Shown: positions 1 to 7,697, numbered from the stretch's first letter. The stretch is DNA of 12,242 bases from JADZAI01 sp046348585 (GCA_046348585.1 JAXMDZ010000038.1:1-12242), one strand, 5' to 3'. Program-made: numbers and translations. Notes: generated from the letters alone by a model not told the origin.

Positions 1-1
1 G

Positions 2-538
2 GAATACGGGATGCTCCCGCGCTCCACCCACGAGCGCATGCGGCGCGAGGCCTCGCAGGGCAAGCAGAGCGGCCGCACGCAGGAGATTCAACGGCTTATC
101 GGCCGCTCGTTGCGCGCCGTCACCAATCTCACCGGTTTCGGCGAGCGCCAGATCCAGGTCGATTGCGACGTCATCCAGGCCGATGGCGGCACCCGCACGG
201 CGGCGATCACCGGGGCCTATGTGGCGCTCCACCAGTGCTTCGCGCGGATGCAGAAGATCGGCGCGATCAAGCAGATCCCCCTGACCGGCCATCTCGCGGC
301 GATCTCCTGCGGCATCTACAACGGCGTCGCGGTGCTCGACCTCGACTACGAGGAGGATTCGCGGGCCGAAACCGACGCCAATTTCGTGCTGACCGGCGCG
401 GGCGGCATCGTCGAGATCCAGGGCACGGCCGAAAAGGAGCCCTTCAGCGAGGAAATGTTCCTCAAGCTGATGGGCCTCGCCCGCAAGGGCGTCGCCGAAC
501 TCGTCGCCGCGCAGAAGGCGGCGCTCGGCCTCGCATGA
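2..538 (+). CDS. rph: Ribonuclease PH, 3' part (5' end outside the window)
   Basis: RNase PH is a phosphate-dependent 3'-to-5' exoribonuclease that trims the 3' ends of tRNA precursors and other RNAs in the cytoplasm, using inorganic phosphate and releasing nucleoside diphosphates. The frame is open from the first bases of the window and encodes 178 residues. The visible part begins at EYGMLPRST, which lies inside the family, so the Met at base 11 is not the start; roughly the first 60 residues are missing. Family signatures are present: GRTQEIQRLIGRSLRA, then CDVIQADGGTRTAAITGAY (phosphate and RNA binding region), and DLDYEEDSRAETDANFV with the acidic metal-binding residues near the end of the core. 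The C-terminus is complete. The stop overlaps the rdgB start (ATGA), so the two are probably translationally coupled. Identification is near certain. Confidence 0.96.
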   Translation, partial: EYGMLPRSTHERMRREASQGKQSGRTQEIQRLIGRSLRAVTNLTGFGERQIQVDCDVIQADGGTRTAAITGAYVALHQCFARMQKIGAIKQIPLTGHLAAISCGIYNGVAVLDLDYEEDSRAETDANFVLTGAGGIVEIQGTAEKEPFSEEMFLKLMGLARKGVAELVAAQKAALGLA

Positions 539-1146
539 GCGGCCATCGCCGCTTTCCGGGCGGGCGGCTCGTCGTCGCCACGCACAATCCCGGCAAGCTG
601 CGCGAGCTGAAGGCGCTGTTTCATCCCTATACGGACGATCTCGTCTCGGCCGGCGATCTCGGCCTCCCCGAACCGGAAGAAACCGGCCTCACCTTCGCCG
701 CCAACGCCGAACTGAAGGCGCGGGCGGCGGCGCTTTCGAGCGGGGTCTGCGCCCTTGCCGACGATTCCGGCCTTTGCGTCGAGGCGCTGGACGGCCGGCC
801 CGGCATCTACTCGGCGCGCTGGGCGGGCGAGGGCAAGGATTTCGGCGTGGCGATGGAACGCATCCGGCGCGAGCTGGCGGACAAGGGACTCGAAACGTCG
901 CCCGCGCATTTCGTCTGCGCCCTCTCCCTCGCCTTCCCGGACGGGCATTGCGAAACCTTCGAGGGCCGCTTCGACGGCCATGTCGTCTTCCCGCCGCGCG
1001 GCACACGGGGCTTCGGCTACGATCCGATCCTGCTGCCGAACGGCGGCGCGCAGACCTTCGGCGAGATGGACCCGGACGAAAAGCACCGCATCAGCCACCG
1101 CGCCAAAGCGTTCGCGCAGCTCCTCGCGGCCTCGTTCGGTGGCTGA
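535..1146 (+). CDS. rdgB: XTP/dITP pyrophosphatase (non-canonical purine NTPase)
   Basis: This enzyme of the Ham1/RdgB family hydrolyses ITP, dITP and XTP to the monophosphate and pyrophosphate, keeping deaminated purines out of DNA and RNA. The product is 203 residues, the normal length. Visible signatures in order: THNPGKLRELK (residues 16-26, substrate-binding loop), TGLTFAANAELKA (50-62), ADDSGL (75-80) with the metal-binding and catalytic Asp residues, GRPGIYSARWAG (87-98), GFGYDPI (159-165) and SHRAKA (187-192). The ATG at 535 is chosen because it overlaps the rph stop as ATGA and puts the THNPGK motif at the usual distance from the N-terminus. A much longer frame upstream (from 163) is only an out-of-frame reading of rph. 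Its own stop overlaps the hemW GTG start, giving an rph-rdgB-hemW coupled run. Confidence 0.96.
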   Translation: MSGHRRFPGGRLVVATHNPGKLRELKALFHPYTDDLVSAGDLGLPEPEETGLTFAANAELKARAAALSSGVCALADDSGLCVEALDGRPGIYSARWAGEGKDFGVAMERIRRELADKGLETSPAHFVCALSLAFPDGHCETFEGRFDGHVVFPPRGTRGFGYDPILLPNGGAQTFGEMDPDEKHRISHRAKAFAQLLAASFGG

Positions 1147-2299
1147 AGCCGCGCCCGAAGGCGGCTTCGCGCTCTATGCGCACTGGCCGTTCTGCGCCGC
1201 CAAGTGTCCCTATTGCGACTTCAACTCCCATGTCCGCCCCGGCGGCGTCGATGCGCTGGACTATGCCGGCGCGCTGGTCCGCGAGATGGAGACGCTGGCG
1301 GCGCGGCTCGATGCGCGGCCGACGCTCGCCTCGATCTTCTTCGGCGGCGGCACGCCCTCGCTGATGCCGGGCGCGGCGGTCGGGCGCGTCATCGACGCGG
1401 CGGCGAAGCTCTTTGCCTTCGCCCCCGACATCGAGATCACGCTGGAGGCCAACCCGACCAGCGCCGATGCCGGCCGCTTCGCCGATTATCGCGCCGCCGG
1501 CGTCAACCGCGTCTCGGTCGGGCTTCAGGCGCTGAACGACGCCGACCTCAAGGCGCTCGGACGCTGGCACAGCGCGGCGGAAGCCCGCGCCGCCTTCGCG
1601 CTCGCCCGCGCGACGTTTCCGCGCGCCTCGTTCGATCTCATCTATGCGCGGCCGGGGCAGAGCGCGGCGGCCTGGGAGGCGGAGCTGACCGAGGCGCTCG
1701 CCTTCGCCGCCGATCATCTCTCGCTCTACCAGCTCACCATCGAGGAAGGCACGAAGTTCGCCCTCCTGCACGCCGCCGGCGAACTCGTCGTGCCCGAGGC
1801 CGAGGAAGCCGCGCGCCTCTATGAGATCACGCAGGCCCTGACCGAGGCCCACGGCCTGCCCGCCTACGAGATTTCCAACCACGCACGTCCGGGATCGCAG
1901 TCGCGGCACAATCTCGTCTATTGGCGTTATGGCGCGTTTCTGGGCGTCGGCCCCGGCGCCCATGGCCGCATCCTGAGCGGCGGCCGCCTGCTGGCGACGG
2001 CGACGGAAAAGAACCCCGAAAGCTGGCGCGCTTCGGTGGCGGCGCGCGGCGAGGGTCTCGTCGCCGCCGATCCGGTCGCCGCCGCCGAACAGGCGGAGGA
2101 ATATCTGGTGATGGCGCTGCGCCTCGCCGAAGGCCTCGACGCCGCCCGCTACGAACGCCTTGGCGGCCGTGCGCTCGACGCCGCCCGGCTCGCCGCGCTG
2201 GAGGCCGAAGGCCTCATCGCCCGGACGGGAACCCGCATCGCCGCGACGCCGCGCGGCCGCCTCGTCCTCAACGCCCTCGCCGCCGAACTCGCCCGCTAA
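1139..2299 (+). CDS. hemW: Radical SAM heme chaperone HemW (coproporphyrinogen III oxidase-like)
   Basis: HemW is a cytoplasmic radical-SAM family protein that binds heme and delivers it to respiratory enzymes; it is often misannotated as oxygen-independent coproporphyrinogen III oxidase. The product is 386 residues, as expected. The [4Fe-4S] cluster motif CAAKCPYCDF has the CX3CX2C spacing (Cys19, 23, 26). FFGGGTPS (67-74) is the SAM-binding glycine motif. SRHNLVYW and FLGVGPGAHG (about 255-276) are typical of HemW rather than of true HemN. The C-terminus matches the HemW C-terminal domain. The GTG at 1139 overlaps the rdgB stop by 8 bases and leaves a short N-terminus before the radical-SAM core; reading further upstream would run into rdgB coding sequence. 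Assignment as HemW rather than HemN rests on the motif context and on synteny with rdgB, which is common in Hyphomicrobiales. Confidence 0.93.
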   Translation: MAEAAPEGGFALYAHWPFCAAKCPYCDFNSHVRPGGVDALDYAGALVREMETLAARLDARPTLASIFFGGGTPSLMPGAAVGRVIDAAAKLFAFAPDIEITLEANPTSADAGRFADYRAAGVNRVSVGLQALNDADLKALGRWHSAAEARAAFALARATFPRASFDLIYARPGQSAAAWEAELTEALAFAADHLSLYQLTIEEGTKFALLHAAGELVVPEAEEAARLYEITQALTEAHGLPAYEISNHARPGSQSRHNLVYWRYGAFLGVGPGAHGRILSGGRLLATATEKNPESWRASVAARGEGLVAADPVAAAEQAEEYLVMALRLAEGLDAARYERLGGRALDAARLAALEAEGLIARTGTRIAATPRGRLVLNALAAELAR

Positions 2300-2311
2300 C
2301 GCGCGCGGCCC

Positions 2312-3673
2312 TTACGATCCCGGCTCCTGGAAGCTGCGCGGCGCCCCGCGCACCACCGAAAAGCCCGTCCCCGTCACCTCGATGATCGCCAGGCCCCGCT
2401 GGATCGTACCGTTCGGCAGGAAGCGGAAAATGCCGTCCACGCCCGCGAAGCCGTTGGGATCGGCGATCGCCTCCTTGGTGAAGCGCTGGCCCGGCAGATT
2501 GTCGGACAGCGTCGCCGCCAGCGACACCGCGTCATAGCCGAGGCTGGCGACGCGCGGCGGGCGATAGCCGAAAATGCCCTCGAAGCGCGCCCCGAAGCTC
2601 TGGCGCGTCGAAGGCTCGGGCGCCGCGAAGACGCCGCGCGCGAGCGCCCCTTCGGCGCCGTTCGCAGCCTCGTCCCAGAGGCCCGTGCCGAGCAGGATGT
2701 GATCGGGCAGCACCGCGCGCTTCTGCGGCGGGGGCGGCGGGGGCGGGGCGACGCCGGCCGCGATCTGCTCGTCGGTCAGCGGCGCGGGCGCGGCCGGGGG
2801 CGGCGGGCCATAGGCGATGAGGCGCGCGATGCCGCGCAGGCCGCCGCCGCCGCCGGGAACGAAGATCGCGTCGAAATCCTTGCCGTCGAGCGCCATCACC
2901 GAGGAATACCCGGCCTCGCTGGCCGAGTAGGCCGCATTGGCGACGACCTGGCCGCCGGTCGCCGTCACGTCGCGGGCGAAGGCGCTGGAGGCGCGCCGGC
3001 CATAGGCGTCGCCCGGCGACATCACCGCGAAGAGGCCCATGCCGCGCCCAGCCGCGTAATTGACGATCGTCCGGATCTCCTCCTCCGGCGGGAAGGAGAG
3101 CGTATAGACGCCGCCGCCCGCCACCGAGGTGTCGGACGAGAAGGTGATGACCGGCACGCCCGCCGCCGCCGCGACGCCCCGCACCGAGGCGACCTCGTCG
3201 GCGAAGACCGGGCCGAGGATGATCTCCGCGCCCTCGTCGATCGCCGACTGGGCGGCGTTGGCCGCGCCCCGCCCGGTGTCCTTGACGATCAGCGTGATGT
3301 CGCCGCGCCCGGTGTCGAACAGCGCCATCTCGGCCGCGTCGGCCAGCGGCTTGCCCAGATCCTTGCCGCGCCCGCTCTGCGGCACCAGCACGGCGATGCG
3401 CACCGGCCCCATGCCGACGCCGCCCGGCCGGCGCGGCGCGCCGGTGGCGACCGGCCCGCCCGGCCCGATCGGGTTGACGTCGGGGCGCGGCGCGCGCCCG
3501 CCTTCGCCGGGGGTCAGCACCGTGCCCTCGCCCGGTCCCTCGCCCGGCATCTGGCAGGCCGACAGCAGCGACGCGCCCACGACGATCAGCGCCGCCGAAC
3601 AGATCGCTTTCAGGCGGCGGCCAAGACCGCTACCACTCCAGGGCGAAGAAGGAAGCGACGGTGCGAGAGCCAT
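2312..3673 (-). CDS. Penicillin-binding protein activator-like lipoprotein (periplasmic-binding fold)
   Basis: The predicted product is a 453-residue lipoprotein with a type I periplasmic-binding (leucine-binding-like) domain. Homologues in Hyphomicrobiales are annotated as penicillin-binding protein activators, the LpoA type that stimulates peptidoglycan synthases from the outer membrane; that role here is inference. The N-terminus has a basic stretch (RRLK, 19-22), a hydrophobic segment and a lipobox LSAC with the acylated Cys at residue 40. A Gly/Pro-rich linker follows (41-89), then VRIAVLVPQSGRGKDLGKPL (91-110), IILGPVFADEVASVRGVA (151-168) and GYDAVSLAA (379-387), as in the binding-protein fold. 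An unusual Pro-rich insertion sits at 290-317. The ATG at 3673 has a GAGGA Shine-Dalgarno sequence about seven bases upstream. The frame is open for another 1 kb upstream, but that is antisense to rsmI. It converges on hemW with a 12-bp gap. Confidence 0.85.
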   Translation of the reverse strand: MALAPSLPSSPWSGSGLGRRLKAICSAALIVVGASLLSACQMPGEGPGEGTVLTPGEGGRAPRPDVNPIGPGGPVATGAPRRPGGVGMGPVRIAVLVPQSGRGKDLGKPLADAAEMALFDTGRGDITLIVKDTGRGAANAAQSAIDEGAEIILGPVFADEVASVRGVAAAAGVPVITFSSDTSVAGGGVYTLSFPPEEEIRTIVNYAAGRGMGLFAVMSPGDAYGRRASSAFARDVTATGGQVVANAAYSASEAGYSSVMALDGKDFDAIFVPGGGGGLRGIARLIAYGPPPPAAPAPLTDEQIAAGVAPPPPPPPQKRAVLPDHILLGTGLWDEAANGAEGALARGVFAAPEPSTRQSFGARFEGIFGYRPPRVASLGYDAVSLAATLSDNLPGQRFTKEAIADPNGFAGVDGIFRFLPNGTIQRGLAIIEVTGTGFSVVRGAPRSFQEPGS

Positions 3674-3787
3674 TCGATGTCCTCGTCGGGTGAACCGGTG
3701 CGCCGAAGCGCATTGGCGGCGGAAGCTAAAGGCGGCCCGGCCGGGAGTAAACCACCGGCGGCGGACGAGGGCGACGCGCCCGCCGCG
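3674..3787. promoter_or_regulatory. Probable divergent promoter region between the lipoprotein gene and rsmI
   Basis: These 114 bases separate the two divergently read genes if rsmI starts at 3788. The stretch is less GC-biased than the flanking coding DNA and contains AT-richer spots (GAAGCTAAAGG, GAGTAAACC). I see no convincing -35/-10 pair on either strand, so the promoter role is inferred from gene orientation only. The plus frame stays open through it from an ATG at 3677. Confidence 0.35.
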
Positions 3788-4636
3788 ATGGCAGCCCTGC
3801 AAAGCGGCCTTTATGTGACGGCGACGCCCATCGGCAACGCCGGCGACCTCACGCTGCGGGCCCGCGACGTGCTGACGCGCGCCGCCGTCGTGGTGGCGGA
3901 GGACACGCGCGTCACCGCCAAGCTCTTCGCGCTGCACGGCATCGGCACCAAGCTCGTCTCCTACCGGGCCGAGAACGCCGCCCGCGCCACCCCGGCGATC
4001 CTCGCTCGCCTCGCGCGCGGCGAGGCGGTGGCGCTGGTGACCGACGCCGGCACGCCGCATGTGTCCGACCCCGGCGCGGAGCTGGTCGCCGCCGCCGCCG
4101 CCGCCGGCCACAAGGTCTTCGCGGTGCCCGGGGCCTCGGCGCTGACCGCGGCGCTCTCGATCTCGGGGATCGCGGCGAAGCGCACGCTCTTCGCGGGCTT
4201 CCTGCCGCCGGCCGAAGGCGCACGCCGCGCCGAACTCGCCGGGCTGAAATCCGTCGACGCCGCGCTCGTCTTCTTCGAGGCCCCGCACCGCATCGAGGAA
4301 ACCCTCGCCGACATGGCCCATGTGCTGGGCGAGCGCCAGGCGGTGCTCTGCCGCGAACTTACCAAGCGCCACGAGGAGGCGCGGCGCGGCACGCTCGCCG
4401 ACCTCGCCTCGGCCGCCGCCGCCGAGCCGGATTTGAGGCGCGGCGAGATCGTCCTCGTCGTCGCCCCGCCCGCCGCCGCCGATCCGCTGGCCGGCGCGCA
4501 AGACCTCGACGCGGCGCTGCGCCGCGCCCTCGCCACCATGCGGGTGAAGGACGCGGCCGACGCGGTCGCGGGCGCGCTCGGCCTGCCGCGCCGCGCCGTC
4601 TATGCCCGCGCCCTGGAGCTGAAAGCCGATGCCTAG
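3788..4636 (+). CDS. rsmI: 16S rRNA (cytidine(1402)-2'-O)-methyltransferase
   Basis: RsmI methylates the 2'-O of C1402 in 16S rRNA using S-adenosylmethionine, tuning decoding in the P site. From this start the protein has 282 residues, close to the E. coli length. Signatures in order: GLYVTATPIGN (7-17), EDTR (38-41), the SAM-binding TDAGTPHVSDPG (85-96), VPGASALTAAL (113-123), FFEAPHR (162-168), RELTKRHEE (189-197), then a C-terminal helix-turn-helix-like segment (about 240-280). The frame stays open to an in-frame ATG at 3677 that would add 37 residues. That stretch has about 10 of 37 codons ending in A or T, against very few in the body, so the later ATG is preferred. However, neither start has a clear Shine-Dalgarno sequence and N-terminal extensions are known in alphaproteobacterial homologues. 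The function is secure, the start is not. It overlaps yraN by 8 bases. Confidence 0.93.
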   Translation: MAALQSGLYVTATPIGNAGDLTLRARDVLTRAAVVVAEDTRVTAKLFALHGIGTKLVSYRAENAARATPAILARLARGEAVALVTDAGTPHVSDPGAELVAAAAAAGHKVFAVPGASALTAALSISGIAAKRTLFAGFLPPAEGARRAELAGLKSVDAALVFFEAPHRIEETLADMAHVLGERQAVLCRELTKRHEEARRGTLADLASAAAAEPDLRRGEIVLVVAPPAAADPLAGAQDLDAALRRALATMRVKDAADAVAGALGLPRRAVYARALELKADA

Positions 4637-5006
4637 CAACGCCAAGCTCGCCGCCGCCGACCGCGGCCGCACCGCCGAACGCCGCGCCGTCTGGCTGCTG
4701 CGGCTGAAACTCTACCGCGTGCTGGCGGTCAATTTCCGCCCGGCCCGCACCTCCGGCCTCGGCGAGGTCGACATCATCGCCCGCAAGGGCCGCACCCTCG
4801 TCTTCGTCGAGGTCAAGGCCCGCGCCACCGAGGATGCGGGTATCGGGGCCATCGCCCCGGCGCAGCAGCAGCGCATCGCCCGCACGGCGGAACATTTCCT
4901 CAAGCGCCGCCCGCGCTATGCCGGCTCGGCCCTGCGCTTCGACGCCATGGTGGCGGAGCCGGGGCGTTTCTGGCCGCGCCATGTGATCGACGCCTTCCGC
5001 CCTTGA
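4629..5006 (+). CDS. yraN: YraN / UPF0102 family nuclease-like protein
   Basis: A 125-residue protein of the UPF0102 (YraN) family, which has a restriction-endonuclease-like PD-(D/E)XK fold; a role in recombination or Holliday-junction processing has been suggested for the family but is not firmly established. The nuclease-like signature is clear: GLGEVDIIA (43-51, with Glu46 and Asp48) followed by FVEVKAR (59-65, with Glu61 and Lys63), spaced as in the family. An N-terminal GRTAERRAVWLL helix (13-24) carries the other conserved Glu (17). The ATG lies inside the end of rsmI, an 8-base overlap, as usual for rsmI-yraN in proteobacteria. Length and motif placement are ordinary, and all putative catalytic residues are present. 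Confidence 0.93.
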   Translation: MPSNAKLAAADRGRTAERRAVWLLRLKLYRVLAVNFRPARTSGLGEVDIIARKGRTLVFVEVKARATEDAGIGAIAPAQQQRIARTAEHFLKRRPRYAGSALRFDAMVAEPGRFWPRHVIDAFRP

Positions 5007-5085
5007 GCCCCTCAAGGCGGCGCTTGAATTGCCCCGCGCCGCGACCGATGGTGCGCGCCGAACCCGCCCCACCCAAGGACGCTCC

Positions 5086-6033
5086 ATGACGCTTTCCGTC
5101 GCGATCCAGATGGACCCGATCCACGCGATCGACATCGGCGGCGATTCCACCTTCGCGCTGGCGCTCGAAGCGCAGAACCGCGGCCACACGCTCTTCTATT
5201 ACGAGCCGAAGAACCTCTCCTACCGCGACGGGCGGGTGTTCGCGCGCGGCCATTACCTCTCGGTGCGGCACGAGAAGGGCAACCACTACTCGTTCAAGCC
5301 CGAAGCGGTGGTCGAACTCTCCGACATGGACGTGGTGCTGCTGCGCCAGGACCCGCCCTACGACATGGCCTATCTGACGACGACCTATGTGCTTCAGCGC
5401 ATTCACCCCAAAACGCTCGTCGTCAACGATCCGGTGCATGTGCGCGACGCGCCCGAAAAGCTCTTCCCGATCCTCTGGCCGGATCTCATTCCGCCCACCC
5501 TCGTCACCAACGACCGCGCCGCGATCCGCGCCTTCCGGGCCGAACATGGCGACGTCATCGTCAAGCCGCTCTACGGCAATGGCGGGGCGGGGGTGTTCCG
5601 CATCCGCGCCGGCGACGAAAATCTCGGCTCGCTGCTCGAAACCTTCGAAAAGCTCTCGCGCGAGCCGCTGATCGTCCAGAAATACCTGCCCGAGGTGCGC
5701 AAGGGCGACAAGCGCATCATCCTGGTGGACGGCGTTCCGGCCGGGGCGATCAACCGCGTCCCTGCCGAAGGCGAGGCGCGCTCCAACATGCATGTCGGCG
5801 GCCGCCCTGAGGCGACCGAACTGACGGCGCGCGAGAAGGACATCTGCGCCGCCATCGGGCCGGAGCTGAAAGCGCGCGGCCTCATCTTCGTCGGCATCGA
5901 CGTGATCGGCGACTACCTGACCGAGATCAACGTCACCTCGCCGACCGGCATCTGGGAGATCCGCCGCTTCGGCGGCCCCGACATCGCGGCGCTCGTCTGG
6001 GACGCGATCGAGGCCAGGCGGAAGGCCGCCTGA
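5086..6033 (+). CDS. gshB: Glutathione synthetase
   Basis: GshB is the ATP-grasp enzyme that joins gamma-glutamylcysteine and glycine to form glutathione in the cytoplasm. The product is 315 residues, matching the E. coli enzyme. Motifs seen: RQDPPYDMAYL (87-97), the nucleotide-binding KPLYGNGGAGVFR (160-172), GDKRIIL (207-213), the NRVPAEGEARSNMHVGG segment (223-239) that closes over the active site, and GIDVIGDYLTEINVTSP (270-286), containing the magnesium ligands Glu280 and Asn282. The ATG at 5086 is chosen over a TTG at 5029 because an AAGGA Shine-Dalgarno sequence (5075-5079) lies six bases upstream and the Met falls at the usual family N-terminus. It lies 79 bp after yraN. The stop shares a base with the ATG of the Rieske gene (TGATG), so the two may be coupled. 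Confidence 0.97.
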   Translation: MTLSVAIQMDPIHAIDIGGDSTFALALEAQNRGHTLFYYEPKNLSYRDGRVFARGHYLSVRHEKGNHYSFKPEAVVELSDMDVVLLRQDPPYDMAYLTTTYVLQRIHPKTLVVNDPVHVRDAPEKLFPILWPDLIPPTLVTNDRAAIRAFRAEHGDVIVKPLYGNGGAGVFRIRAGDENLGSLLETFEKLSREPLIVQKYLPEVRKGDKRIILVDGVPAGAINRVPAEGEARSNMHVGGRPEATELTAREKDICAAIGPELKARGLIFVGIDVIGDYLTEINVTSPTGIWEIRRFGGPDIAALVWDAIEARRKAA

Positions 6034-7004
6034 TGCACCCGCACGCGGCGACGGCGGCGGTCTTTGCGGCGAACTGGCAATGCCTCGCCCATGTCTCGCA
6101 ATTCGCGCAGGCGGGCGATTACGTCGCCGAGACGGTCGCCGGGCGGCCGCTGATCGCCGTGCTGGGCGAGGACGGAACCATCCGCGCCTTCCGCAACGCC
6201 TGCCGCCATCGCCTCAGCCCCTTCGTCGGCGACGGCGCGGGCTCGTGCGGACGCGAACTCGTCTGCCCCTATCACGGCTGGCGCTATGCGCTCGACGGAC
6301 GGCTGAAGGCGGCGACCCGCTTCGGCCCGGCCGACGGCTTCGACGCCGGCGCGCTCGGCCTCGCGGCGCTCGCCGTGCGGCTGTGGCGCGGCTGGGTGTT
6401 CGTGGGGCCGGCCGAAGGCGCGCCCGATTTCGACGCCTGGATCGCCCCGGTCGCGCGCCGCGCCGCCGCCGTGCCGATGGAATCCTGGCGCTTCGCCGGC
6501 CGCCGCACGCACGAGGTCGCCTGCCGCTGGAGCGTCTATGTCGAGAATTATCTTGAGGGCTATCACGTCCCGGCCGTCCATCCCGCGCTCGACGCCGAAA
6601 TCGTCTCCGACGACTACCGCGTGACGCTGGAGGACCGCGTGGCGATCCATCACGCGCCGCTCCGGCCCGAACGCGCCGCCGATGCGGTCTATGACGGGCT
6701 GTGGGCCTGGGCCTGGCCCAATCTCGGCGTCAACGTCTATCGCGACGGCATGATGATGGAACGCATCTGGCCGCTCGGCGAAACCCGCACCCGGCTCGAC
6801 TATCTCTATGTCTTCGCCGAACCGGACGCCGACCACGCCGCGACCTTCGCGATGTCCGATGTCGTCACCGCCGAGGACAAGGCGATCTGCGAGGCGGTGG
6901 AACGCAACATGGCGGCGGGCGATCTCGCCATGGGGCCGCTCTCGCCGCGCCACGAAGGCGCGGTGCGGCTGTTCCGCGACCTTCTCGCCGCCGCGCCACG
7001 GTGA
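6033..7004 (+). CDS. Rieske non-heme iron oxygenase, alpha-subunit type
   Basis: A 323-residue ring-hydroxylating/Rieske oxygenase family protein. Such enzymes pass electrons from a [2Fe-2S] Rieske cluster to a mononuclear iron that activates O2; the substrate here cannot be told from sequence. The Rieske ligands are Cys57, His59, Cys78 and His81 (CRH, 18 residues, then CPYHGW). The catalytic segment VENYLEGYHVPAVHP (170-184) gives iron ligands His178 and His183 and a Glu at 175 where classical dioxygenases have a bridging Asp. That pattern resembles the choline, glycine betaine or carnitine monooxygenase branch, by memory only. No ferredoxin or reductase gene lies in the window, so electrons must come from elsewhere. 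The ATG overlaps the gshB stop by one base; the end overlaps the DedA gene by four. Linkage to gshB is unusual. Confidence 0.88.
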   Translation: MHPHAATAAVFAANWQCLAHVSQFAQAGDYVAETVAGRPLIAVLGEDGTIRAFRNACRHRLSPFVGDGAGSCGRELVCPYHGWRYALDGRLKAATRFGPADGFDAGALGLAALAVRLWRGWVFVGPAEGAPDFDAWIAPVARRAAAVPMESWRFAGRRTHEVACRWSVYVENYLEGYHVPAVHPALDAEIVSDDYRVTLEDRVAIHHAPLRPERAADAVYDGLWAWAWPNLGVNVYRDGMMMERIWPLGETRTRLDYLYVFAEPDADHAATFAMSDVVTAEDKAICEAVERNMAAGDLAMGPLSPRHEGAVRLFRDLLAAAPR

Positions 7005-7687
7005 GCGGCCTGATCGACCAGCTCGTCGCCTTCATCGGCGCGCACCAGGATCTCGCCGGGCCGCTGCTGGGCGCGGTGTCGCTGTTCCTGTGCCTCGGCA
7101 TCGTCGGCATTCTCCTGCCCGCGCCGCCGCTGATGATCGCGGTCGGCGGGCTGATCGCCACCGGCGCGCTGCCGCTCTGGCCGATGCTCGCCTTTGCGTC
7201 CGGCGGCGCGGCGCTCGGGTTCCTGGCGACCTACGCCGTCGGGCGCTGGGTGGGGCCGGGGGTGGTGCATCGCTGGCCGCTCAGGAACTACCGCACGGCG
7301 GTCGCCCGCTCGCGCCTGCTGTTCCGCCGCTACGCCTCGCTCGCGGTCTTCTTCTGCCGCTTCTTCGGGCCGCTGCGCTGCACGGTGCCGCTGCTCGCCG
7401 GCATCACCGGCATGAACCAGCACCGCTTTCACATCGCCAACATCGCCTCGGCGCTGGTCTGGGCCCCGGCGCTGATGGCCCCGGGCTGGATCGCGGCGCG
7501 CGGCCTTGCCGAACTGGAAACGCTGGGCGAGGCGCACTGGCTGTCGGTGACGGCGGCGGGCCTCGCCTTCGCCGGCCTCGTCGTGGCGCTCGGCTTCAAG
7601 CTTCAGCGCGACCGCCTCGAACGCCAGCGCCGCCATTTGCGCCGCGCCGCCCGCCGCGCCGCCGCCCGCGCGCCCGAAACGCCCTGA
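7001..7687 (+). CDS. DedA / SNARE-associated family membrane protein
   Basis: A 228-residue integral membrane protein of the DedA superfamily, some members of which are undecaprenyl-phosphate or phospholipid flippases of the inner membrane. Hydrophobic segments lie at about 22-57, 60-83, 112-135, 145-166 and 180-200. The family signature FFCRFFGPLRCTVPLLAG (117-134) contains the conserved Arg120, Pro124 and Arg126 and is followed by GITGM. The first re-entrant region (GIVGILLPAPPLMIAVGGLIA, positions 33-53 approximately) lacks the conserved acidic residue that many DedA proteins carry here. The C-terminus (201-222) is a strongly basic, Arg-rich cytoplasmic tail. It starts with GTG overlapping the Rieske stop (GTGA), so it is probably co-translated with that gene. 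Function and substrate are unknown. Confidence 0.86.
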   Translation: MSGLIDQLVAFIGAHQDLAGPLLGAVSLFLCLGIVGILLPAPPLMIAVGGLIATGALPLWPMLAFASGGAALGFLATYAVGRWVGPGVVHRWPLRNYRTAVARSRLLFRRYASLAVFFCRFFGPLRCTVPLLAGITGMNQHRFHIANIASALVWAPALMAPGWIAARGLAELETLGEAHWLSVTAAGLAFAGLVVALGFKLQRDRLERQRRHLRRAARRAAARAPETP

Positions 7688-7697
7688 ACGCCGCCCC

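Noticed and set aside
163..534. N-terminal extension of rdgB inside rph
   Set aside because: The translation is Arg/Gly-rich out-of-frame rph; RdgB homology begins just after the ATG at 535.
3674..4672. N-terminal extension of the lipoprotein gene across rsmI
   Set aside because: It is antisense to the clear rsmI coding sequence; the signal peptide and Shine-Dalgarno sequence place the true start at 3673.
5913..6953. Long minus-strand frame opposite the Rieske gene (346 codons)
   Set aside because: Shadow of the high-GC plus-strand gene; its low-complexity His/Arg/Gly/Ala composition has no recognisable motif.
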